A DNA stretch of 64,000 nt from contig NZ_JAGIYY010000002.1 in assembly GCF_017813335.1 (NCBI RefSeq), positions 434,001 through 498,000 of the forward strand, given 5' to 3'. The stretch is from Tianweitania sediminis. Its GTDB lineage: Bacteria; Pseudomonadota; Alphaproteobacteria; Rhizobiales; Rhizobiaceae. How positions within the stretch are numbered: position 1 is the stretch's first letter; each line of letters starts with the position of its first letter. A program made the translations under genes and the position numbers. Positions 9,586 to 18,873 of the stretch are shown here, piece by piece. Under the pieces are notes generated by a model. It was not told where the DNA came from. It worked only from the letters and a program-made list of their open reading frames with translations, and made no database searches.

Positions 9586-12500
9586 ATGCGCTTCTCCCGA
9601 CTTCGTATTCTGGGCTTCAAATCCTTCGTCGAGCCCGCTGAATTCATCATCGAGCCTGGCCTGACCGGCGTGGTCGGACCGAACGGCTGCGGCAAGTCCA
9701 ATCTTGTTGAAGCGCTGCGCTGGGTGATGGGCGAAAGCTCCTACAAGAACATGCGCGCGTCCGGCATGGACGATGTCATCTTTTCCGGCTCGGGAACCCG
9801 GCCGGCGCGCAATACGGCTGAAGTCACTCTTTTTCTCGACAACACCGGCCGGACCGCACCGCTCGCCTTCAACGCGAGCGATGAATTGCAGGTATCCCGC
9901 CGCATCGAGCGTGAGTCCGGTTCGGTTTACCGGATCAACGGCAAGGAAGCGCGGGCCAAGGATGTGCAGCTCCTGTTCGCCGATCAGTCCACAGGCGCGC
10001 GCTCGCCCTCCATGGTCGGACAGGGTCGCATCGGCGAGCTGATACAGGCCAAGCCACAGGCCCGCCGCGCCCTTCTGGAAGAAGCAGCCGGCATTTCAGG
10101 TCTTCATTCGCGAAGGCACGAGGCTGAGTTGCGGCTCAAGGCGGCCGAAGCCAATCTGGAGCGCCTCGAAGATGTCGTTGCCGAACTGACGACGCAGGTG
10201 GAAAGCCTGAAGCGGCAAGCGCGTCAGGCGCAGCGCTTCAAGGCTTTGTCGGCCGACATCCGCCAGAACGACGCTCTGCTGCTGCATCTGCGGTGGAGCC
10301 ACGCGAAAGCCCAGGCGCTGGAAGAACAGGTTGCGCTGGATGAGGCTATGAACCGCGTAGCGCAGCGAGCTGCGGCGCAGATGGAAAGTGCGAAAGAGCA
10401 GGCGGTGGGCGCGCATCACCTGCCGAAGCTCCGCGAAGCCGCCGCAGCCGCGGGTGCGGCCGTGGCACGCATGACGGTTGCCAAAACACAGCTGGAAGAG
10501 GAGGCGGCCCGTCTGCGCGCGCGGCAGGAGGAACTCGCCCGCCGCCTCGAGCAACTGGCCGCCGACCTTCAACGTGAAAACCAGATCGGCGATGACAATG
10601 GCGCGGCACTGAACAAGCTCGCCGAAGAAGAAGAGGCCCTTCGCGGAGAGGATGACGCGCAGGGCGAGCGCGAACGCGAAGCGGAAGCAGCGCTGGCGGC
10701 TGATCTTGCCGCTTTGCAGCACATGGAAGCAGCGCTTGCCACGGCCGCAGCAAAGCAGGCTGAAGCTGCCGCCTTGCACAAGCAGGCCGAGCGCACGCTT
10801 CTTGAAGCGAGGGATCGCGCCAGCCGATTGAAGCGCCAGGCCGGCGAGATCGAAAAGGATCAACAGGCGCTGGCTGCTAAGCTGGTCGCCCTCCCGGACC
10901 TTCAGGCATGCGCGACAAGCGTTGAAGCCGCCGTTGCGGCTGCGGCTGCGGCCGAGAGCGCCCACGCGGAAGCAGAAGCATGTGTCACCCAGGCGCGTCA
11001 AAAGGAGAGTGCTGCGTCCCTTGCCCTTGCGGAAACAAAGGCAAGCTGCGGTCGGCTGGAAACGGAAGCGCAAACCTTGCATGCGGTGGTGCATGCTGGT
11101 TCCGGCGGGCTCTGGTCGAGCGTGCTTGACGACATCATGGTGGAACCCGGCTTTGAAGCTGCTTTAGGCGCGGCCTTCGGCGAAGACCTCGACCTGCCGC
11201 TCGATGTCGAAGCACCGGCGCACTGGGGCGAAGCACTGCCGTCGCACGCCGATCCGGCGCTCCCGGCGGGGGCCGAACCGCTGGCGCGCTACATTCAGGC
11301 CCCGGCGCAGCTCCATCGGCGCTTGGCGCAGATCGGCCTCGTGTCACATGGGGACGGCGCGGCTCTTCAGCCGCGGCTAGCCGTCGGGCAGCAGTTGGTG
11401 ACCCGAGACGGCGCTCTTTGGCGGTGGGACGGTTTTCGTGCGGCCGCCGACGCGCCAACCCCTGCAGCACAGCGTCTTGCGCAAAAGAACCGGCTCGCCG
11501 AACTGGAGCGCGAGATCGCCATGGCGCGATCGGTCGTGGAAGGGGCAACGCGGCAAGCGCAGGCGGCTTCTGAAACCCACCGGCAAGCCGCAGAGCGGGA
11601 GCGACAAGGCCGAATCGCGGTGAAGCAGGCGCAAGCTGAGCTAGGGCAGGCGCGAGAAGCCCTGTCGCGTGCGGAGCGCGCATCGGGTGAGCTGTCGGTT
11701 CGACAGGCGAGCTTGAGCGAGGCCGCGTCGCGCCTGGCGGAAAGCTTGGGGGAGGCCGATCGAGATGTGCGGCATGCTGAAACCACCCTGGCGGCAGCAC
11801 CGGATCTGAAGCGTTTGGCAGATGCATTCGCCCGCATTTCGGAACAGGCCGCCAAGGCGCGGACGCTGCATGGCGACCGTCGGGCCGCATTCGAAACCCT
11901 GAAGCGGGCCGCCGAAATGCGCCGGCAGCGCTTGGCGGGCATCGCGGCCGAGCGGGGAAGCTGGTTGAAGCGCGGAGAGGACGCGCAGCGTCACCGTGCT
12001 GTGCTACTCGCTCGCCAGGAAGAAGCTCGAGCAGAAAGCGCGCAGCTGGCCGAAGCGCCGGATGATCTTGAACAAAAGCGCAAGGCGCTCTTGAGCGAAA
12101 TCGCCGTAGCGGAAAAAGCGCGGCAGCAGGCCAGATCGACGTTGCAAGCGGCCGAAAAACGTCAGTCCGAACTTGATCGGGAAGCCACTGCCGCCTTGGC
12201 CGCCTTGGCGGAAGCCCGGGAAGTTCGAGGGCGCATCGAAGAACGTCTGGCGGCGGCGGATGATCGCCGCGACGAAATCGAACGACGCATCACCACGATC
12301 CTCAACGTGCAACCGCATCGGGTGCTTGAGCATGCGGGCCTCGCAAACGACGCGAACCTGCCCCCCGAAGCGGAAGTCCAGCAGCGCCTTGAGCGCCTGA
12401 AAACCGAACGCGAGCGGCTGGGCGCCGTGAACCTGCGGGCGGATGAGGAACAGCAGGAAAAGGCGGAGCGCCTTCAAAGCATTGTGTCGGAGCGGGACGA

Positions 12501-13044
12501 TGTCGTGGAAGCCATCCGCATGCTGCGCGGAGCCATCAGCAGCCTCAACCGGGAAGGGCGCGAACGGCTGCTGGCGGCCTTCGACCTGGTTAATGTCGAG
12601 TTCCAGCGGCTTTTCAGCCACCTGTTCGGCGGGGGAACGGCCGAACTGCAGTTGATCGAGTCCGACGATCCGCTGGAAGCTGGGCTCGAGATCCTGGCCC
12701 GCCCGCCGGGCAAAAAGCCGCAAACCATGACGTTGCTCTCGGGCGGCGAACAGGCGCTGACGGCGATGGCCCTGATCTTTGCGGTGTTTCTCACCAATCC
12801 TGCCCCGATCTGCGTGCTGGACGAAGTCGATGCCCCCCTCGACGACCACAATGTCGAGCGCTTCTGCAACCTCATGGACCAGATGGTCGCTTCAACCGAG
12901 ACCCGCTTCATCGTGATCACGCACAACCCGATCACCATGGCGCGCATGAACCGCCTGTTTGGCGTCACAATGGTGGAGCAGGGCGTCAGCCAGTTGGTTT
13001 CGGTTGACCTCGAGGCTGCCGAGCAGTTGCGCGAAGCCAGCTGA
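9586..13044 (+). CDS. smc: Chromosome segregation protein SMC
   Basis: SMC is the ATPase arm of the condensin-like complex that compacts and separates chromosomes; partners ScpA and ScpB are not in the window. The 1152-residue protein has Walker A GPNGCGKSN at about 31-39, long Ala/Glu/Arg-rich coiled coils (about 170-490 and 630-1000), a central hinge near 505-620 (LDDIMVEPGFEAALGAAFGED), the ABC signature LLSGGEQALTAMAL at about 1050 and Walker B ICVLDEVDAPLD at about 1075. Length and domain order are normal for alphaproteobacteria. A GGGACAG sequence lies upstream of the ATG. Confidence 0.97.
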   Translation: MRFSRLRILGFKSFVEPAEFIIEPGLTGVVGPNGCGKSNLVEALRWVMGESSYKNMRASGMDDVIFSGSGTRPARNTAEVTLFLDNTGRTAPLAFNASDELQVSRRIERESGSVYRINGKEARAKDVQLLFADQSTGARSPSMVGQGRIGELIQAKPQARRALLEEAAGISGLHSRRHEAELRLKAAEANLERLEDVVAELTTQVESLKRQARQAQRFKALSADIRQNDALLLHLRWSHAKAQALEEQVALDEAMNRVAQRAAAQMESAKEQAVGAHHLPKLREAAAAAGAAVARMTVAKTQLEEEAARLRARQEELARRLEQLAADLQRENQIGDDNGAALNKLAEEEEALRGEDDAQGEREREAEAALAADLAALQHMEAALATAAAKQAEAAALHKQAERTLLEARDRASRLKRQAGEIEKDQQALAAKLVALPDLQACATSVEAAVAAAAAAESAHAEAEACVTQARQKESAASLALAETKASCGRLETEAQTLHAVVHAGSGGLWSSVLDDIMVEPGFEAALGAAFGEDLDLPLDVEAPAHWGEALPSHADPALPAGAEPLARYIQAPAQLHRRLAQIGLVSHGDGAALQPRLAVGQQLVTRDGALWRWDGFRAAADAPTPAAQRLAQKNRLAELEREIAMARSVVEGATRQAQAASETHRQAAERERQGRIAVKQAQAELGQAREALSRAERASGELSVRQASLSEAASRLAESLGEADRDVRHAETTLAAAPDLKRLADAFARISEQAAKARTLHGDRRAAFETLKRAAEMRRQRLAGIAAERGSWLKRGEDAQRHRAVLLARQEEARAESAQLAEAPDDLEQKRKALLSEIAVAEKARQQARSTLQAAEKRQSELDREATAALAALAEAREVRGRIEERLAAADDRRDEIERRITTILNVQPHRVLEHAGLANDANLPPEAEVQQRLERLKTERERLGAVNLRADEEQQEKAERLQSIVSERDDVVEAIRMLRGAISSLNREGRERLLAAFDLVNVEFQRLFSHLFGGGTAELQLIESDDPLEAGLEILARPPGKKPQTMTLLSGGEQALTAMALIFAVFLTNPAPICVLDEVDAPLDDHNVERFCNLMDQMVASTETRFIVITHNPITMARMNRLFGVTMVEQGVSQLVSVDLEAAEQLREAS

Positions 13045-13059
13045 CAGGGGCGTGTGACC

Positions 13060-13872
13060 TCAGCTTCCAAACCCTGCCTTGCGAACGGCGGGAGCGTAGC
13101 TTCGGCTGACCGGAAGAACGTCGCCGTTTTCCAGTTCCAACTCCATGCGGCCATCCCTTGAAAGAACGCGCTTCACTGCATGTGCGGCCACCCAGTGGGA
13201 GGGGTGGATCTGCAGGCCTTCCACCCCTGCTGTTTCGCTGATTGCGTCGGACAAGCGGATCAGCACCAAGGGTTTGCCGCGATCGGTAACGACCTGCGTG
13301 TAGTGGTCTTGCACCGAAAGGGCGAGGAGGCGGCCTCGCTGCGGATGGGGCAAGCGCTGCAGGATTCGCGGTAGCGCCGCAGGGGCAGCTTCGGATTTCC
13401 CCGTTACCGGTTCCGTTGCTGAAGATAGGAGGTCTGGCTGCTTGCGGCGCAAAAGCGTGAAGGCGGTGGCGACACCCAGCGCAATGGCCGTGCAATAGCC
13501 GAGCAGCGTCAGTGGACGCATCGTTCCCTGATGACCGAAGCCATAGGCGAAGGCGTTGACGGCAAGTACCACAAGCGTGACCGGCGGCCCGGCTGCAAGT
13601 CCACCGAGCAACACGCAAGGCGCATTGGGCCAGTTGCGGGCCTGGCCCCAGTTGATGACCAGCGCAACAAAGAAGAGCCCGACCGCATAGGTCGAGACGG
13701 TCACGGCCAGCCAATAGGCAATCAGTTCAACGGGCGAAAAGTCGTGATAGGTGCCGAACGGGCCTGCGAGACCGAGAACGGATCCGACCAGCCCCGCGAT
13801 CACCCAGGTGAGGGGTTCGCTGAAATGATCGCGCCATTCACGAAGCGTGAACTGCAGAGCGCCTCCGTTCAC
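13060..13872 (-). CDS. Membrane-anchored LytTR-type DNA-binding regulator
   Basis: The 270-residue protein has about four predicted membrane segments in the first 145 residues and then a C-terminal LytTR-like DNA-binding domain (about 170-265), with LSVQDHYTQVVTDRGKPLV, IRLSDAI and the IHPSHWVA core followed by GDVLPVSRSYAP. LytTR domains bind direct repeats in promoters. Here there is no response-regulator receiver, so the membrane part is probably the sensor. The start is GTG at 13872 with only a weak ribosome site; no better in-frame start exists before the first membrane segment. The gene converges on smc. Targets are unknown. Confidence 0.82.
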   Translation of the reverse strand: MNGGALQFTLREWRDHFSEPLTWVIAGLVGSVLGLAGPFGTYHDFSPVELIAYWLAVTVSTYAVGLFFVALVINWGQARNWPNAPCVLLGGLAAGPPVTLVVLAVNAFAYGFGHQGTMRPLTLLGYCTAIALGVATAFTLLRRKQPDLLSSATEPVTGKSEAAPAALPRILQRLPHPQRGRLLALSVQDHYTQVVTDRGKPLVLIRLSDAISETAGVEGLQIHPSHWVAAHAVKRVLSRDGRMELELENGDVLPVSRSYAPAVRKAGFGS

Positions 13873-13962
13873 GAAGCGGACGGCCCGTCTGCGAAGCTTC
13901 CGTTGCGAGGCACACCGCCAAACGGAATGGAGGACAAATGATCACATTGAAGGAGGTCGATC

Positions 13963-14481
13963 ATGTCCTTGCAGCCCTTGTTGGACGCTCCCCTTGCAAC
14001 CCAGCTTCACGTCGCATGTGCCATCAGCGCCTTCTTGCTCGGCTCCGTGGTGGTGTTCAAGCAAAAAGGCGGCGCGGTGCATCGGATTCTCGGACGCATC
14101 TGGGTCCTTCTGATGCTGGGTGTCTCCGTCACGTCCTTCTTTATCTCGGACCTGGAGGTGATCGGCCCTTTTAGCCCCATCCACCTCCTGTCGGTGTACA
14201 CGATCTTCGGCCTTGTGATGGGCGTTCGGGCGGCGAAACAGCGTCGGCTGGCGGTTCACCGCGGCTTCATGGTCTCGACCTATGTGGGCGCCCTGATCAT
14301 TGCGGGCGCCTTCACCTTGATGCCGGGCCGCCGTATGCACGAGGTCGTTTTTGGGCCTGATGCCGGGCTCGCGCCCTCCTTGGCGGTTGTGGTTCTGGCA
14401 TTCGTCGCATCCGCGCTGATCATGAGGAGGATGGTGAGGTCGCCGCGCGAAAAAGGCAATCGAGCGAGGGTTTTCGCCTGA
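13963..14481 (+). CDS. DUF2306-like integral membrane protein
   Basis: The 172-residue protein is mostly hydrophobic, with about four membrane helices. It carries the repeated H-x-x-x-G pattern of the DUF2306 family: HRILGRIWV near the start of helix 2 and HRGFMVSTYVGAL in helix 3, whose histidines may bind haem or metal. An excellent AAGGAGGT ribosome site precedes ATG 13963. It is divergent from the LytTR regulator gene, so that regulator could control it, but this is only inference from position. Function of the family is not established. Confidence 0.8.
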   Translation: MSLQPLLDAPLATQLHVACAISAFLLGSVVVFKQKGGAVHRILGRIWVLLMLGVSVTSFFISDLEVIGPFSPIHLLSVYTIFGLVMGVRAAKQRRLAVHRGFMVSTYVGALIIAGAFTLMPGRRMHEVVFGPDAGLAPSLAVVVLAFVASALIMRRMVRSPREKGNRARVFA

Positions 14482-14492
14482 CGCTTCGGCCT

Positions 14493-14512
14493 CAATCGAT
14501 TCGCATCGATTG
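14493..14512. repeat. Perfect 8-base inverted repeat containing a GATTC site
   Basis: CAATCGAT (14493-14500) and ATCGATTG (14505-14512) are exact inverse complements separated by TCGC. The centre contains GATTC (14498-14502), a CcrM (GANTC) site. It lies 11 bases after the DUF2306 stop and about 85 bases before ppdK. No T-run follows, so it could be an operator or an end-of-transcript hairpin. Confidence 0.5.
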
Positions 14513-14596
14513 GCAGGATGCGCCGTACTTGCCAAGCTTCGCCGCGCGTCCTATCGCCACCCCACGGGTAGTTCAAAGTTCCATGGGGACGGGTTC

Positions 14597-17257
14597 ATGG
14601 CAAAGTGGGTGTACAGCTTTGGCGACGGCGCCGCCGAAGGGCGGGCAGGCGACAAGAACCTCCTTGGTGGCAAAGGCGCGAACCTCGCTGAGATGTGCAG
14701 CTTGGGCCTTCCCGTTCCGCCCGGCTTCACCGTTACCACGGAAGTCTGTTCCTATTATTACGCGCACAACCAGAGCTACCCGCCGGAACTGAAGGATCAG
14801 GTGCTCGCCGCGCTTCATCGCGTGGGGGAGATCACCGGGCGGCGCTTTGGCGACAAGGACAAGCTGCTGCTGGTTTCGGTGCGCTCGGGCGCGCGCGCGT
14901 CCATGCCCGGCATGATGGACACGGTTCTGAACCTGGGGCTGAACGACGAAACGGTTGAAGCCCTGGCAAAGGATGCTTCCGACGAGCGTTTCGCCTGGGA
15001 CAGCTACCGCCGCTTCATCCAGATGTATTCCAATGTTGTGCTTGATATCGATCACGAGCACTTCGAGGAAATCCTGGAAGACTCCAAGGCGCGGCTGGGC
15101 GTGGAGCTCGATACAGAAATCAAGGCTGCCGATTGGCGCAAGATCGTCGGCTTGTACAAGGGCAGGGTGGAAGAAGAGCTCGGCTCGCCCTTTCCGCAGG
15201 ATCCGCAGGAACAGCTCTGGGGCGCGATCGGCGCAGTGTTTTCGAGCTGGATGAACCAGCGCGCGATTACCTACCGCCGCCTGCACGACATTCCCGAAAG
15301 CTGGGGCACGGCAGTCAACGTGCAGGCGATGGTGTTCGGCAACATGGGCGAAACCTCCGCCACCGGTGTCGCCTTCACCCGCAACCCGTCCACCGGCGAA
15401 AAGGCGCTCTACGGAGAGTTCCTGGTGAACGCGCAGGGTGAGGACGTGGTGGCCGGCATCCGCACCCCACAAAACATAACGGAAGAAGCCCGCATTGCCG
15501 CGGGATCCGACCAGCCGTCACTGGAAAAGGTCATGCCGGAAGCGTTCGGCGAATTCGTGCGCATCGCAGGCGTGCTGGAAAAGCACTACCGCGACATGCA
15601 GGATCTCGAATTCACCATCGAGCGCGGCAAGCTCTGGATGCTGCAAACGCGGTCCGGCAAGCGCACGGCCAAGGCGGCGCTGAAGACGGCCGTTGAGATG
15701 GCGGGGGAAGGGCTGATCACGCGCGATGAAGCGGTGGCACGCATCGATCCTGCCTCGCTCGACCAGCTCCTCCATCCAACCATCGACCCCAAGGCTGAGC
15801 GCAACGTCGTGGCGGTTGGTCTGCCGGCGTCGCCCGGTGCAGCAACGGGCGAGATCGTGTTCACCTCCGACGAAGCGGAGGATCTGAAGAAGCAGGGCCG
15901 CAAGGTCGTGTTGGTGCGGGTGGAAACGAGCCCGGAAGACATTCACGGGATGCATGCGTCCGAAGGCATCCTGACCACGCGCGGCGGCATGACCAGCCAC
16001 GCGGCCGTTGTCGCGCGCGGCATGGGCAAGCCATGCGTATCGGGTGCAGGGTCGCTGCGCGTCGATGCGCGGGCTGGCACGATGATGGTCATGGGGCAAA
16101 CCTTCCGCAAGGGCGACATCATCACCATCGATGGTTCCAGCGGGCAGGTGCTGAAGGGCGCGGTGCCGATGTTGCAGCCGGAATTGTCGGGTGATTTCGC
16201 GGCGATCATGGAATGGGCCGACGGCATCCGCCGCATGAAGGTGCGCACAAACGCTGAAACGCCCGCCGATGCGCGCATGGCGCGCTCGTTCGGCGCGGAA
16301 GGCATCGGCCTTTGCCGCACCGAGCACATGTTCTTCGACGAAGATCGCATTGTCGCCATGCGCGAAATGATCCTGTCCGACACGGAAGACGGGCGGCGAA
16401 AGGCCTTGACCAAGCTCCTGCCGATGCAGCGCGCCGACTTCGGCGAACTGTTCGAAATCATGGCTGGCCTGCCGGTGACGATCCGCTTGCTTGACCCGCC
16501 CCTGCACGAGTTCCTGCCCCATACCGACGAGGAGATTGCGGAAGTCGCAACCGCAATGGGCGTGGCACCGGAAAAGCTCCGCCAGCGGACAGAGGAACTG
16601 CACGAGTTCAACCCGATGCTCGGCCATCGGGGTTGCCGGCTTGCCGTGTCCTATCCCGAGATCGCCGAAATGCAGGCCCGCGCGATCTTCGAAGCGGCGG
16701 TGGAATCCGCCAAGAAGACCGGCAACCCCGTTGTGCCCGAGGTCATGATCCCGCTGGTCGGGCTCGTGAAGGAGCTCGACTTCGTGAAGGCGAGCATCGA
16801 CAAGGTCGCCAAGGAGGTGATGGCGGAAGCCGGCACGGAGATCACTTACCTCGTCGGAACAATGATCGAACTGCCGCGCGCGGCTTTGCGGGCGCAGAAG
16901 ATTGCCGAAAGCGCGGAGTTCTTCTCCTTCGGCACCAACGACCTGACCCAGACCACGTTCGGCATCTCGCGCGACGATGCGTCGAGCTTTCTGGAAACCT
17001 ACCGCCAGAAGGGTATCATCGAGCAGGATCCGTTCGTGTCGATCGACGTGGACGGCGTGGGCGAACTGGTGCGCATCGCCGCCGAAAAGGGACGCCAAAC
17101 ACGTTCTGACATCAAGCTCGGCATCTGCGGCGAACATGGAGGCGACCCTGCGTCCATCCGCTTCTGCGAAGAGGTAGGTCTCGACTACGTCTCGTGTTCG
17201 CCGTTCCGCGTGCCGATCGCGCGGCTCGCGGCAGCGCAGGCTGCGGTGCGGAAGTGA
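14597..17257 (+). CDS. ppdK: Pyruvate, phosphate dikinase
   Basis: This cytoplasmic enzyme interconverts pyruvate, ATP and phosphate with phosphoenolpyruvate, AMP and pyrophosphate, linking the TCA cycle to gluconeogenesis. The 886-residue protein begins with an ATP-grasp nucleotide domain (GDKNLLGGKGANLAEM), then the phosphohistidine domain with catalytic H468 in GGMTSHAAVVARG, and a C-terminal TIM barrel binding PEP/pyruvate (GIGLCRTEHMF, GTNDLTQTTFG, LGICGEHGGDP). ATG 14597 fits family N-termini; an upstream GTG/ATG extension adds unrelated residues. It stands alone, preceded by the inverted repeat and convergent with the serine hydrolase. Confidence 0.96.
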   Translation: MAKWVYSFGDGAAEGRAGDKNLLGGKGANLAEMCSLGLPVPPGFTVTTEVCSYYYAHNQSYPPELKDQVLAALHRVGEITGRRFGDKDKLLLVSVRSGARASMPGMMDTVLNLGLNDETVEALAKDASDERFAWDSYRRFIQMYSNVVLDIDHEHFEEILEDSKARLGVELDTEIKAADWRKIVGLYKGRVEEELGSPFPQDPQEQLWGAIGAVFSSWMNQRAITYRRLHDIPESWGTAVNVQAMVFGNMGETSATGVAFTRNPSTGEKALYGEFLVNAQGEDVVAGIRTPQNITEEARIAAGSDQPSLEKVMPEAFGEFVRIAGVLEKHYRDMQDLEFTIERGKLWMLQTRSGKRTAKAALKTAVEMAGEGLITRDEAVARIDPASLDQLLHPTIDPKAERNVVAVGLPASPGAATGEIVFTSDEAEDLKKQGRKVVLVRVETSPEDIHGMHASEGILTTRGGMTSHAAVVARGMGKPCVSGAGSLRVDARAGTMMVMGQTFRKGDIITIDGSSGQVLKGAVPMLQPELSGDFAAIMEWADGIRRMKVRTNAETPADARMARSFGAEGIGLCRTEHMFFDEDRIVAMREMILSDTEDGRRKALTKLLPMQRADFGELFEIMAGLPVTIRLLDPPLHEFLPHTDEEIAEVATAMGVAPEKLRQRTEELHEFNPMLGHRGCRLAVSYPEIAEMQARAIFEAAVESAKKTGNPVVPEVMIPLVGLVKELDFVKASIDKVAKEVMAEAGTEITYLVGTMIELPRAALRAQKIAESAEFFSFGTNDLTQTTFGISRDDASSFLETYRQKGIIEQDPFVSIDVDGVGELVRIAAEKGRQTRSDIKLGICGEHGGDPASIRFCEEVGLDYVSCSPFRVPIARLAAAQAAVRK

Positions 17258-17261
17258 GGGC

Positions 17262-18299
17262 TCACGCGGCGCTTGTTGCGCCGCGCAGGATCCCGTCGAA
17301 CAACTGGTGCAACTGGTCCACATAGCCGTTGCGACCGGAAGGCGCGGTGGGATCCGAGATCATCACACACATCACGCCGGCTTGCGGCGCAACAAACAGC
17401 ATCTGTCCGCCGTAACCCCAGGCATAGCGAACCGGCATGCGGTCGACCTCGCGCAGGAACCAGCCATAACCGTACTGGTGCCCGGTCCAGGGAGACGAGG
17501 TGCGCGCGGTCCAGGAGCGCTCTATCCAGGCCGGCGATACGACCCGAACGTCGCCCGCCTTGCCGTTGTTGCAGTACATTTCACCAAAGGCGAGCAGCGC
17601 GCGGGGCGACAGCACCATGTCGTTGCCACCGAAATAGATGCCCTGAGGATCCGTTGGCCACGGCGGGATGGTGATGTCCAGCGGCTCGCCCAGCCAGTCT
17701 CTGGCAAGCTGCAGCGTAGAGCGGCCGGTGATGCGCGTGAGAATGGCGGACAGAAGATGCGTGTTGCCGGTGGAATACAGCATCCGTCCGCCAGGCTCAT
17801 CGACGAACGGTTGATCAAGCGCGGCACGCACCCAGCTGCGGCTGGACACCCAGCGTCCGTAATTGGGGCCGGATGTGCGTTCAAGCCCCGACTGCATGGA
17901 CAGGAGGTTGCCGATCGTTACCTCCGCCAGACGCGGATCCGCATTGGCGGGGACGGCACTGCCGAGCAGGGGCACGATCGGCTGATCCACGCCCTCCAAC
18001 TCACCCCTTTCGATCGCAATGCCGACAAGCGCCGACAGAACCGTTTTCGACGCCGACTTGATGTTGACGCCGCGGTCGAGGGAACCGCCGCTGAAAGCCT
18101 CTTCGATAAGCGGCGCGCCACTTCGCGTCACGATCAGGGACCGCAAGGCCTCGAAGCTTCGGGCCTGCCGCAGGACACTGTCCTGCCAACCGGCTGCTTG
18201 CGCGGACGCCTGCTTGTGGAGGAGGGAAAAGCCGACGGCAGCGGCGCCGGTCAGCACCGCGCGGCGAGAGAGTTTGGAAGGTAGATTAAAGGAGGCCAT
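17262..18299 (-). CDS. Exported serine hydrolase of the beta-lactamase/PBP family
   Basis: The 345-residue protein has a twin-arginine leader (KLSRRAVLTG) ending near residue 34, so it is probably Tat-exported. The nucleophile motif SxxK is S82-A-S-K85, and the second motif appears as YSTGN, close to the usual YxN; a GYGG segment near the C-terminus may replace the KTG box. The fold matches class C beta-lactamase-like esterases and D-aminopeptidases rather than a true resistance enzyme, so no resistance claim is made. It converges on ppdK with a 4-base gap. Confidence 0.87.
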   Translation of the reverse strand: MASFNLPSKLSRRAVLTGAAAVGFSLLHKQASAQAAGWQDSVLRQARSFEALRSLIVTRSGAPLIEEAFSGGSLDRGVNIKSASKTVLSALVGIAIERGELEGVDQPIVPLLGSAVPANADPRLAEVTIGNLLSMQSGLERTSGPNYGRWVSSRSWVRAALDQPFVDEPGGRMLYSTGNTHLLSAILTRITGRSTLQLARDWLGEPLDITIPPWPTDPQGIYFGGNDMVLSPRALLAFGEMYCNNGKAGDVRVVSPAWIERSWTARTSSPWTGHQYGYGWFLREVDRMPVRYAWGYGGQMLFVAPQAGVMCVMISDPTAPSGRNGYVDQLHQLFDGILRGATSAA

Positions 18300-18392
18300 G
18301 CGTGGCAGGTGGCACGGGAATGGCGCAGTTCCATGGCCGGACAGTCACAACATGGCTGCCCGGTCATCACAATGCGCGGAGAAGCCGGAGCC

Positions 18393-18803
18393 TCAGTTGT
18401 CGATCGACTTGTCCGTCTTGTTGTCGACAGCCTCGATGCGGACCTTCTTCGGATCGAAGGCACCGTGGCCGGCAATCGGAGCCACGCCTTCATACGGCTG
18501 CTCATAGGCCCACATCACGTCGTCCATGGATTCACCGACAGCCGTTGCACGCCAATAGGTGGCGACGCCCTTGTGCGGGCACTGCGTGGTGGTTTCCGTT
18601 TTGCGCAGGAAGGTGAAGTAGATGTCCTCGAAGGGGATATAGAACACCGGCTCATAGGAGCCTTCGCGCAAAAGCAGAGCGCGCTGGGATGACGCGATCA
18701 CCGCGTCCGAATAGGTGACGTTCACGACGCCATCGAACGGCTCAATCGTGATATGCGACTTCGGCTTTTCGGTTGCAGCAACGGAAGAAGCAAAGCTGTC
18801 CAT
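18393..18803 (-). CDS. DUF427 domain protein
   Basis: The 136-residue protein is a single DUF427 domain: GVVNVTYSDAVIASSQRALLLREG at the start of the fold, then EPVFYIPFEDI and the conserved TTQCPHKGVATYW. A histidine sits where other members often have tyrosine (CPYKG). Crystal structures of the family show a small beta barrel but no agreed function. ATG 18803 has a GGAGATCC ribosome site a few bases upstream. It lies 70 bases downstream of an unknown gene on the same strand. Confidence 0.88.
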   Translation of the reverse strand: MDSFASSVAATEKPKSHITIEPFDGVVNVTYSDAVIASSQRALLLREGSYEPVFYIPFEDIYFTFLRKTETTTQCPHKGVATYWRATAVGESMDDVMWAYEQPYEGVAPIAGHGAFDPKKVRIEAVDNKTDKSIDN

Positions 18804-18873
18804 GGTGGATCTCCTGCGTGGCGTTCGACGGGAAACGCGCGCCACCGAGCCGTGTTCCAAACCGGCAAGACGC

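Noticed and set aside
15518-17323. 601-codon frame opposite ppdK
   Set aside because: Antisense shadow without any motif or start signal.
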